A program made the position numbers and the translations under genes. Below the pieces are notes generated by a model, which did not search any database, had not been told where the DNA came from, and was given only the letters and a program-made list of their open reading frames with translations. Source: CAYLHS01 sp964496205 (GTDB lineage Bacteria > Actinomycetota > Acidimicrobiia > Spongiisociales > UBA4744). From it: a stretch of 5,163 nucleotides of DNA. Location of the stretch: the NCBI GenBank assembly GCA_964496205.1, contig CAZBXV010000085.1:1-5163 (forward strand), read 5' to 3'. Below, in pieces: positions 1 to 4,816 of the stretch (the first letter of the stretch is position 1; each line of letters starts with the position of its first letter).

Positions 1-49
1 TCTGTCGGAGAGGAAAGACCTCTCGACGGCAAAGCTCCATCGCCCTACG

Positions 50-77
50 GTTCCGCAGCGACCACCGGTCGCGGAAC
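50..77. repeat. Nested inverted repeat (stem-loop)
   Basis: GTTCCGC at 50-56 is perfectly complementary to GCGGAAC at 71-77. Inside it GACC (60-63) pairs with GGTC (67-70) around a 3-nt loop, so the two stems stack with only a 3-nt bulge (57-59) on the 5' side. It is the strongest hairpin in the first 200 bases. There is no T-tract on either side, which argues against an intrinsic terminator. It may be part of a leader or small RNA, or be coincidental in GC-rich DNA. Confidence 0.5.
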
Positions 78-148
78 ATCGAGGCCCCCCTTTCCTCGGG
101 CCGCAGGCTCCACTCCCGGGTCCACCCAGCGGGCCTTTCCAACGGAAC

Positions 149-174
149 GGACAGTCCTCGAGGGCCGATAACAT
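149..174 (+). promoter_or_regulatory. Weak candidate promoter and operator of the TetR gene
   Basis: TAACAT at 169-174 fits the actinobacterial -10 pattern TANNNT and lies about 28 bases before the GTG start. No good -35 hexamer is visible at the right distance. Just upstream lie two overlapping small palindromes, GGAC-a-GTCC (149-157) and CCTCGAGG (156-163). TetR proteins usually bind palindromes near their own promoter, so these are possible operator elements. The call rests on position and short motifs only. Confidence 0.2.
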
Positions 175-201
175 GGACTTGGATCAGCAGAGAAGGCAGT
201 T

Positions 202-849
202 GTGCCGCGGATACGCGCATCGAACATCGCAGAACACAAGGAACTGACGAGGGCACAGATCATCGAGGCTGCGCAACGGCTCTTCCACGATTTCGGCTAC
301 CAGAACACCTCGCTTGGCGACATCGCGGCGGTTGTTGGGATCGGACGCACCACGCTGTATGAGTACTTCACCGACAAAGAGGACCTTGTCGTCTCGCTGG
401 TCGAGAGCGAGCTCCCCAGACTGCTGTTGAGACTCGTCGAATCGGTAGACACGATGGCACCGGCAGGGAACCAGATCGCCGACCTTGCCACGGGAATGGT
501 GAGATTCGTGGCGACCGACCCGACACTCGGCGTGATCCTCCACCGAGACATACCCAAGCTGTCACGAGCCGCGCAGCTTCGCGTGCGGGCGGCCCATGCC
601 GAGTTCAATCAGGCGTTTGGGCGCATCTATGAAAAGGGCGTCCGGACGGGTGAACTCTGCCCTATGAAGGTTGACCTGGCAGGTCGATTCCTCCAAGATC
701 TGATCATGTCGGCCGGGAGATTCCTCATCGCGCAACAGGATCCCACGGTGCGGATGGACGAGGTCACATCGGCGTTGGAGAAGCTCTTATTCCGAGGTTT
801 GACGTGCGAGGGGGGACAGGATGGAGTGGCCGGACCTACCGACTCCTGA
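202..849 (+). CDS. TetR/AcrR-family transcriptional regulator
   Basis: This is a 215-residue DNA-binding regulator of usual TetR length. The N-terminal helix-turn-helix is clear. Residues 16-33 (TRAQIIEAAQRLFHDFGY) form the helix before it, and residues 36-57 hold the HTH with the family signature TTLYEYFTDKEDL at 50-62. The C-terminal two thirds are helical and divergent, as expected for the ligand and dimerisation domain, so the effector cannot be named. The GTG at 202 is chosen because AGAAGG (191-196) sits 5 bases upstream and the HTH keeps a normal N-terminal spacing. The 3' end overlaps the CHAD gene by 29 bases, so the two are almost certainly co-transcribed. By analogy with other TetR proteins it probably represses its own operon; a link to phosphate or polyphosphate is inference from neighbours only. 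Confidence 0.9.
   Translation: MPRIRASNIAEHKELTRAQIIEAAQRLFHDFGYQNTSLGDIAAVVGIGRTTLYEYFTDKEDLVVSLVESELPRLLLRLVESVDTMAPAGNQIADLATGMVRFVATDPTLGVILHRDIPKLSRAAQLRVRAAHAEFNQAFGRIYEKGVRTGELCPMKVDLAGRFLQDLIMSAGRFLIAQQDPTVRMDEVTSALEKLLFRGLTCEGGQDGVAGPTDS
808..816 (+). promoter_or_regulatory. Strong ribosome-binding site of the CHAD gene
   Basis: The purine run GAGGGGGGA ends 4 bases before the ATG at 821 and lies wholly inside the 3' end of the TetR gene. It supports the 821 start despite the 29-base overlap and suggests that the CHAD protein can be initiated independently of TetR termination. Confidence 0.6.
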
Positions 850-1672
850 GCTCCCCGAGACGCCGTCGACGACGGACCTCCTCACATACGGCCTAGCGGA
901 GTTGATCAGACGCTTGTTCGAGAATCTCGGCAACCCCGAGGCGGAGCCGGTTCATCAGGCAAGAGTCGCAGCGCGTCGCATCCGATCCGACATCCAGACG
1001 TTTGGACCGCTTCTCCGGGGCGGGAAGCAGCTGAGGTTCGACCTTCGGACGCTCGGCCGATTCCTCGGAGTTGTTCGGGATAGGGACGTGTTCGCCGATC
1101 GCCTGGTTGGGGATGCAGATGTGATCGTCTCCCTGAGGAAGGCGTGGGCGCGCTCACGCGAGGCAGATTGGCAGCGGCTTGTGCGCTACCTGGACAGCGG
1201 CGAGTTCGAACGCGTCGCAGCGAGGCTGACTGTCTGGGCGTGTGTACCCCCCGTCCGTGACGATGGTGAGAGACCACCGCTGGCCGTGATGGGACCCCTC
1301 GTGTACCAGCGATGGATTCGCCTCGCGGAGTTGGCACGAGCTCCCGAGCCGGCACCGGAGACCCTTCACCGCATCCGGATACTTGCGAAACGGGTTCGCT
1401 ATGGAGCGGAACTGGTCATGCCCGTTGCCGGACCGAGAGCCGCCAAATTCGCGGAACGCGCCGAACGGGTTCAGGACGTACTCGGCGAGTACCGAGATTC
1501 GACCATCGCCCACGATCTTCTGATCGGTGTCGGCGCACAACTCCCCGGCCGTCATGCCGTCGTACTGGGCGAACTCGCAGGGATGGAAAGAGCGAGAGCA
1601 GAAGAGGCCGAGAAGGCATGGCTCGCCGCATTCGCATCGCTGGATCGTGAGAAGTTGAGACGATGGATGTGA
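821..1672 (+). CDS. CHAD domain protein (polyphosphate-binding)
   Basis: This 283-residue protein consists almost entirely of one CHAD (conserved histidine alpha-helical) domain, a helical bundle with basic surfaces that binds inorganic polyphosphate. The domain's two internal halves are both visible. The first has HQARVAARRIR at 45-55 and LGVVRDRDV at 82-90. The second has LHRIRILAKRVRYGAEL at 182-198 and VQDVLGEYRDS at 217-227. The conserved histidines are H45 and H183, each followed by the Arg/Lys pattern typical of the family. No CYTH (triphosphatase) domain is fused, and no signal peptide or membrane helix is seen, so it should be cytoplasmic. The gene overlaps its upstream TetR neighbour by 29 bases and the Nudix gene by 10. 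The ppk1 gene one position further on fits a role in binding, localising or regulating polyphosphate; its exact cellular function is not known. Confidence 0.88.
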   Translation: MEWPDLPTPELPETPSTTDLLTYGLAELIRRLFENLGNPEAEPVHQARVAARRIRSDIQTFGPLLRGGKQLRFDLRTLGRFLGVVRDRDVFADRLVGDADVIVSLRKAWARSREADWQRLVRYLDSGEFERVAARLTVWACVPPVRDDGERPPLAVMGPLVYQRWIRLAELARAPEPAPETLHRIRILAKRVRYGAELVMPVAGPRAAKFAERAERVQDVLGEYRDSTIAHDLLIGVGAQLPGRHAVVLGELAGMERARAEEAEKAWLAAFASLDREKLRRWM

Positions 1673-2058
1673 TCGAAGCTGCAGGCGGGGTCATCCTCGA
1701 CGCCGGCAAGGTGGTGCTCGTTCACCGGCCGAAGTACGACGACTGGAGTTTCCCCAAGGGGAAATTGGACAAGGGTGAGAGTTACGAGAAAGCGGCCGTG
1801 CGGGAAGTCGAAGAAGAGACCGGGCTGCGATGCGAACTGGGTGCGTTCATCACCGAGATCGAGTACCCGGTCGAAGGCGTTCGCAAGGTCGTTCGTTTCT
1901 GGTGCATGGCTGTTCGGTCGGGTCGTACCGATCTGCGTCCTCCGACGGAGGAGGTCGACTCGGTTCGCTGGTGTCCCGTCGACGATGCGTACTCGCTTCT
2001 CAGCTACGACGTAGACAGGGAGATCCTTCGCCAAGTCGTTCAGGACGAGTGCAGCTGA
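1663..2058 (+). CDS. Nudix hydrolase, MutT1 N-domain-like
   Basis: This 131-residue protein is essentially a single Nudix domain. The Nudix box runs from G33 to L55 with all key positions present: G33, E39, R47-E48, E50-E51-E52 and G54. The stretch HRPKYDDWSFPKGK (21-34) before it closely resembles mycobacterial MutT1 (as I recall it), and diadenosine-polyphosphate hydrolases of this subgroup share the pattern. Likely substrates are therefore oxidised guanine nucleotides (8-oxo-dGTP) or dinucleoside polyphosphates; sequence alone does not choose between them. Unlike mycobacterial MutT1 it lacks the C-terminal histidine-phosphatase domain and ends just after the Nudix fold. The ATG overlaps the CHAD stop codon (10 shared bases), which implies translational coupling, and no strong ribosome-binding site of its own is seen. 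Its last 19 bases overlap the 3' end of ppk1 on the other strand. Confidence 0.9.
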   Translation: MDVIEAAGGVILDAGKVVLVHRPKYDDWSFPKGKLDKGESYEKAAVREVEEETGLRCELGAFITEIEYPVEGVRKVVRFWCMAVRSGRTDLRPPTEEVDSVRWCPVDDAYSLLSYDVDREILRQVVQDECS

Positions 2059-4166
2059 GCGATCTCCAGCGCACCAGACCGCTGGGCCCAGTTCTCGAGC
2101 ATCCATTGCTGGCTGTCGAGTCCGTTCTTGCTCAACCGCTCGTAGGTTCCGTCCGCTCGAAGCCTGCGGGCCTGGGCCGTATCCTGGAGATGCACCTCGA
2201 GAGCGTCGCGAACCAACGCAAGATCATCACCTTCGAGCGGGAACAGCAGCTCGACCCGGCGATCCAGGTTGCGGGGCATGAGGTCAGCGCTGCCTACGTA
2301 GACCTCCTCGTTGCCTCCGTTCCGGAAGTAGTAGATCCGTGTGTGTTCGAGGAAGCGTCCAACGACCGACGTCACGGTGATCGTCTCGCTGATCCCTGGG
2401 ATCCCGGGCCGGAGTGAACAGATGCCTCGTACCTGCAGATCGATCGTGACTCCCGCCTGCGAAGCGGCATACAAGGCTCGAATCATCTTCTTGTCGACAA
2501 GGGCGTTGACCTTGAACGCCATGTAGCCATCGCCGTGTTTGCGGTGGCGCTTGGTCTCGCGTTCGATCTTCGAAAGCATCTCCGTCCGCATCGCCGTTGG
2601 CGCGACGAGGAGCTTGCGGTAATCGGTCTGGTGTGCGTAGCCGGTCAGGACGTTGAACAACTCGGATACGTCCTCGGCGATGTCCTCGTCATCGGTGAAC
2701 AGGTCCAGATCCGTGTAGATGCGGGCGGTGACCGGGTTGTAGTTGCCGGTGCTCATGTGAACGTAGCGGCGGAGTCCGGCGGACTCTCGGCGCACCACCA
2801 TCGTCATCTTGGCGTGCGTCTTCAGGCCGACGAGGCCGTACACGACGTGCACACCTGCCTTCTCCAGCGCTCGTGCCCAACCGAGGTTGTTCTCTTCGTC
2901 GAATCGTGCCTTCAGCTCGACCAGCGCACTCACCTGACGTCCGTTCTGCCGGGCTTCCAGCAGGGCGTCGACGATCGGTGAGTTCACACCTACCCGGTAG
3001 AGGGTCTGCTTGATTGCCAGGACCTTGGGGTCGTGTGCAGCCTGACGGAGGAAGTCCACGACAGGAACGAACGAGTCGTACGGGTGGTAGAGGATGATGT
3101 TCTGCTGCCTGATTGAGGAGATGAGGTTGTCACCGATCGTGGCAGGGACGGCGGGCTTGAACGGCTCGTCTTTCAAGTCCGCATGATCGACCGACGTCAA
3201 CTCCATCAGATCGGCGAGACCGAGGGGACCGTCGAACGCGAACACCTGGTAGGGGGCGAGACCGAGGTTCTTGATGAGCATCGCTCGAACCCATTCCGGC
3301 ATGGCCCCGTCGATCTCGAGCCGGACCGCCGATCCGAACGGTCGCAGGCCGACGCCCCGCTCGACTGCCGCCGAGAGGTCGGCCGCCTCGTCTTCTTCGA
3401 TTTCAACGTCCGCATCCCGCGTGAGGCGGAACGGGTACGCGGCGATCACGTCGACGCCCGGGAACAGCATGTCCAGGTTGGCCGCAACGACCTGTTCGAT
3501 CCAGACGAACGTGGTGGCGGATTCGACGAGTCCAAGATTCTCGTAGCTGTCCGCCGCCTCCTCGCTCGGAACCCGCAACAGGCGAGGGAACACGGCCGGC
3601 ACCTTGAGTCGTGCGAACAGCTCGCCGCGTTCAGGGTCGTTGACGAGTACGGCGAGGTTCATACTCAGGTTCGCGATGTGGGGGAACGGCCGACCGGGGT
3701 CGAACGCGAGAGGAGTCAGCGCCGGGAAGATCTGCCGTTTGAAGTGTCTCCGAAGGAGCCTCCGCTGTCTGCCCTTCAGTTGTTCGTACGGCAGAACCTG
3801 CACTCCGGCCTCGCCCAACGAGGGTTGCAGGTCGCTGGTCCAGCTGCCCATCATCGTTTCGAGATGGGGGACGAGCGTCTTGCGGATCTCGGCCAACTGC
3901 TCTGAAGGCGTCATTCCGTCCGGAGGCGGTTCGAGGACGCCCGCCTCGAGCTGCCGTCTCAGTCCCGACACGCGAATCATGAAGAACTCGTCGAGATTCG
4001 AACCGAAGATCGACAGGAACTTCACTCGTTCCAGGATCGGGTGGCGCGTGTCGAGTGCCTCCTCGAGCACACGCTCGTTGAATGCGAGCCAGCTCAGCTC
4101 CCGGTTGAAGTACAACGAGGAGTCGTTGAGGTCAGGTGTTGTGGAACGTGCCGGTTCACTCGCCAT
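2040..4166 (-). CDS. ppk1: Polyphosphate kinase 1
   Basis: The 708-residue enzyme makes polyphosphate from the gamma-phosphate of ATP, reversibly, through an autophosphorylated histidine. Its length matches the family (about 690-740). The N domain opens with LYFNRELSWLAFNERVLEEA (18-37) and carries SNLDEFFMIRV (56-66), part of the ATP site. The middle domain is at roughly 120-330. The catalytic half has LYRVGVNSPI (R391), ELKARFDEE (R421), GLKTHAKMT with the phosphorylated H451 (E. coli H435), and FLEHTRIYYFRNGG with H608 (E. coli H592). All the catalytic residues I know of are present. The frame stays open a further 101 codons upstream to 4469, but that part runs antisense through sixA and shows no family similarity, so I start at the ATG whose complement is 4164-4166, preceded by AGGGAC (4175-4170). 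It is divergent from sixA and overlaps the Nudix gene tail to tail. Confidence 0.97.
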   Translation of the reverse strand: MASEPARSTTPDLNDSSLYFNRELSWLAFNERVLEEALDTRHPILERVKFLSIFGSNLDEFFMIRVSGLRRQLEAGVLEPPPDGMTPSEQLAEIRKTLVPHLETMMGSWTSDLQPSLGEAGVQVLPYEQLKGRQRRLLRRHFKRQIFPALTPLAFDPGRPFPHIANLSMNLAVLVNDPERGELFARLKVPAVFPRLLRVPSEEAADSYENLGLVESATTFVWIEQVVAANLDMLFPGVDVIAAYPFRLTRDADVEIEEDEAADLSAAVERGVGLRPFGSAVRLEIDGAMPEWVRAMLIKNLGLAPYQVFAFDGPLGLADLMELTSVDHADLKDEPFKPAVPATIGDNLISSIRQQNIILYHPYDSFVPVVDFLRQAAHDPKVLAIKQTLYRVGVNSPIVDALLEARQNGRQVSALVELKARFDEENNLGWARALEKAGVHVVYGLVGLKTHAKMTMVVRRESAGLRRYVHMSTGNYNPVTARIYTDLDLFTDDEDIAEDVSELFNVLTGYAHQTDYRKLLVAPTAMRTEMLSKIERETKRHRKHGDGYMAFKVNALVDKKMIRALYAASQAGVTIDLQVRGICSLRPGIPGISETITVTSVVGRFLEHTRIYYFRNGGNEEVYVGSADLMPRNLDRRVELLFPLEGDDLALVRDALEVHLQDTAQARRLRADGTYERLSKNGLDSQQWMLENWAQRSGALEIAQLHSS

Positions 4167-4195
4167 GTGGTCCCTATCGGCGTGGTCCTGAACCG

Positions 4196-4201
4196 AATAT
4201 A
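4196..4201 (-). promoter_or_regulatory. Candidate -10 box of ppk1
   Basis: On the minus strand this reads TATATT, close to the TATAAT consensus and the best -10 in the spacer. The transcript would start near 4189, giving a leader of about 23 bases that contains the AGGGAC ribosome-binding site (4175-4170). No good -35 hexamer is seen, so an activator may be required. Confidence 0.4.
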
Positions 4202-4221
4202 CCGATTCCTCCCGCAAACGG

Positions 4222-4227
4222 TAGCCT
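4222..4227 (+). promoter_or_regulatory. Candidate -10 box of sixA (leaderless transcript)
   Basis: TAGCCT fits the actinobacterial TANNNT pattern and ends 6 bases before the GTG at 4234. Transcription would therefore begin at or next to the start codon. No Shine-Dalgarno sequence is visible before this GTG, which agrees with a leaderless mRNA, a common type in actinobacteria. The -35 region is weak. Confidence 0.4.
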
Positions 4228-4233
4228 GGTCGG

Positions 4234-4740
4234 GTGAAGACTCTCCTGCTGATGCGCCACGCCAAGTCCGATTGGAACGCCCCGTTTGGACACGATCGAG
4301 AGCGACCCCTCAACGAGCGGGGGGTTCGGTCGGCCAGACTGATGGGCCGGATTCTCGCCGACGCAGATGAGCTGCCGGACTCAGTGGTGGCCTCGTCAGC
4401 GGTACGAGCCGAGACGACCGTTCGACTTGCAGCCGACGAGGGTGCGTGGCCGACCCCGATAAGGGTCACCGACCTGCTCTACAACACCCGCCCCGAAGAG
4501 GTCCTGGCCGAAGTGGCCGCCGAGCCCGATACGACGGCGAGACTGATGATCGTCGGTCACGAACCGACATGGTCGGCGCTCTTGTCCGAACTCGTCGGCG
4601 GCGGCAGACATCCGTTTCCGACAGCCGCAATCGCCCGAGTCGACCTGCCGACCGACTCGTGGTCGCTCCTCCAGCCGGGCAGCGGTGAGTTGCGATGGAT
4701 TCTTCCCCCGAGGCTCGCAGCCGCCGTGATCGGCGAGTGA
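4234..4740 (+). CDS. sixA: SixA-like phosphohistidine phosphatase
   Basis: This 168-residue protein belongs to the histidine phosphatase (RHG) superfamily and is of SixA length. The N-terminus LLLMRHAKSDW (4-14) holds the catalytic R8-H9, and RPLNERG (24-30) is the usual SixA segment. R58 in SSAVRAETT is the second phosphate-binding arginine, and VGHEP (107-111) supplies the second histidine, H109. All four core residues are present, so it should be active. SixA removes phosphate from phosphohistidine in proteins, in E. coli acting on phosphotransfer proteins; the substrate here is unknown. The GTG is chosen because the next in-frame ATG (codon 7) would delete the first beta strand. It is divergent from ppk1 and 76 bases upstream of pstB on the same strand. 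The protein also resembles the C-terminal half of mycobacterial MutT1, so a nucleotide or small-molecule phosphatase role is an alternative. Confidence 0.87.
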   Translation: MKTLLLMRHAKSDWNAPFGHDRERPLNERGVRSARLMGRILADADELPDSVVASSAVRAETTVRLAADEGAWPTPIRVTDLLYNTRPEEVLAEVAAEPDTTARLMIVGHEPTWSALLSELVGGGRHPFPTAAIARVDLPTDSWSLLQPGSGELRWILPPRLAAAVIGE

Positions 4741-4750
4741 CGTTCACTCG
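4734..4750. repeat. Perfect 7-bp inverted repeat at the sixA stop codon
   Basis: CGAGTGA (4734-4740) and TCACTCG (4744-4750) are perfectly complementary around the 3-base centre CGT. The left arm includes the sixA TGA stop and the right arm overlaps the first PHO-box unit. With no T-run after it and a very tight loop it is unlikely to be a terminator; an operator-like role or chance are both possible. Confidence 0.4.
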
Positions 4751-4763
4751 ACGTTCACCTTGT
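4742..4763 (+). promoter_or_regulatory. PHO-box-like direct repeat upstream of pstB
   Basis: Two 11-base units stand in tandem: GTTCACTCGAC (4742-4752) and GTTCACCTTGT (4753-4763). Counting the preceding bases, GACGTTCAC is repeated exactly at 4739-4747 and 4750-4758, one 11-bp step (a helical turn) apart. This matches the known actinobacterial PHO box, tandem 11-bp units starting GTTCACC bound by PhoP (RegX3 in mycobacteria) under phosphate starvation. The position, about 54 bases before the pstB start and overlapping the putative -35, is where an activator of a pst gene should bind. The last bases of each unit drift from consensus. Confidence 0.7.
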
Positions 4764-4787
4764 AGCGAGGTTCCGTCCATGTATCGT
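4760..4787 (+). promoter_or_regulatory. Candidate pstB promoter
   Basis: TTGTAG (4760-4765) and TATCGT (4782-4787) form a -35/-10 pair with a 16-base spacer, giving a start near 4794 and a leader of about 23 bases that holds the ribosome-binding site. The -35 lies at the edge of the PHO-like repeat, an arrangement typical of response-regulator-activated promoters. TACGGT at 4791-4796 is an alternative -10. Confidence 0.35.
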
Positions 4788-4804
4788 GCCTACGGTTTGG
4801 CCGC

Positions 4805-4810
4805 AAGGAG
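4805..4810 (+). promoter_or_regulatory. Ribosome-binding site fixing the pstB start
   Basis: AAGGAG is a near-ideal Shine-Dalgarno sequence 6 bases before the GTG at 4817. It is the best such site in the second half of the window and decides the start, because the ATG codons further in would cut into the ABC domain. Confidence 0.75.
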
Positions 4811-4816
4811 TGATAG

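Larger units (their letters stand above)
1..201. other. Non-coding upstream region with successive stem-loops
   Basis: No convincing gene is seen here. All three plus-strand frames stay open for most of the stretch, as GC-rich DNA often does, but their translations are low-complexity (Pro, Arg, Ser and Gly rich) and resemble no family I know. An upstream gene's C-terminus in frame 1, ending at the TAA at 169-171, cannot be excluded. Several inverted repeats lie in a row: GAGAGG (8-13) with CCTCTC (19-24), GTTCCGC (50-56) with GCGGAAC (71-77), CGAGG (80-84) with CCTCG (94-98), and GGCCGC (99-104) with GCGGGCC (129-135, one bulge). None is followed by a T-run, so none is a standard terminator. 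I compared the region with the conserved cores of RNase P RNA, SRP RNA and common riboswitches from memory and found no match. Confidence 0.45.
4167..4233. promoter_or_regulatory. Divergent ppk1-sixA intergenic promoter region
   Basis: Only 67 bases separate the two divergent start codons, so both promoters must lie here or inside the opposing gene. The spacer is more AT-rich in its centre (around 4191-4218) than its surroundings. Candidate -10 boxes for both directions are listed separately; they are 20 bases apart, so the two polymerase footprints would overlap and the genes may be co-regulated or compete. Confidence 0.6.

Noticed and set aside
1..30. RNase P RNA-like sequence AGGAAAG near the left edge
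   Set aside because: Only a few bases match the P4 region; the rest of the conserved core is missing, and the bases form a simple hairpin instead.
45..263. Minus-strand small open frame in the upstream region
   Set aside because: It overlaps the TetR start and its HTH-preceding region antisense, and its composition looks like random GC-rich translation.
1552..2106. 184-codon minus-strand open frame antisense to the CHAD and Nudix genes
   Set aside because: The opposite strand carries clear CHAD and Nudix motifs; this frame has none.
1830..2417. Plus-strand open frame spanning the Nudix and ppk1 3' ends
   Set aside because: It is out of frame with the Nudix gene and antisense to ppk1, with no recognisable family.
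3183..3905. 240-codon plus-strand open frame inside ppk1
   Set aside because: Antisense shadow of a strongly conserved gene in GC-rich DNA; its translation shows no domain and no ribosome-binding site was seen.
4154..4164. Extra PHO-box unit GTTCACTCGCC at the ppk1 start
   Set aside because: Only one unit is present, with no second copy 11 bp to either side, and it lies inside the first ppk1 codons.
3604..4191. 195-codon plus-strand open frame over the ppk1 5' half
   Set aside because: Ser/Arg-rich translation typical of an antisense shadow, overlapping a well-supported gene entirely.
4167..4469. A 101-codon N-terminal extension of PPK1 to 4469
   Set aside because: It is antisense to the first half of sixA, is rich in Ser and Arg with no PPK1 similarity, and the ATG at 4166 gives a normal family length with a ribosome-binding site.
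4734..4800. Intrinsic terminator between sixA and pstB
   Set aside because: The hairpin has a 3-base loop and no following T-run, and it overlaps the stop codon and the PHO repeat.
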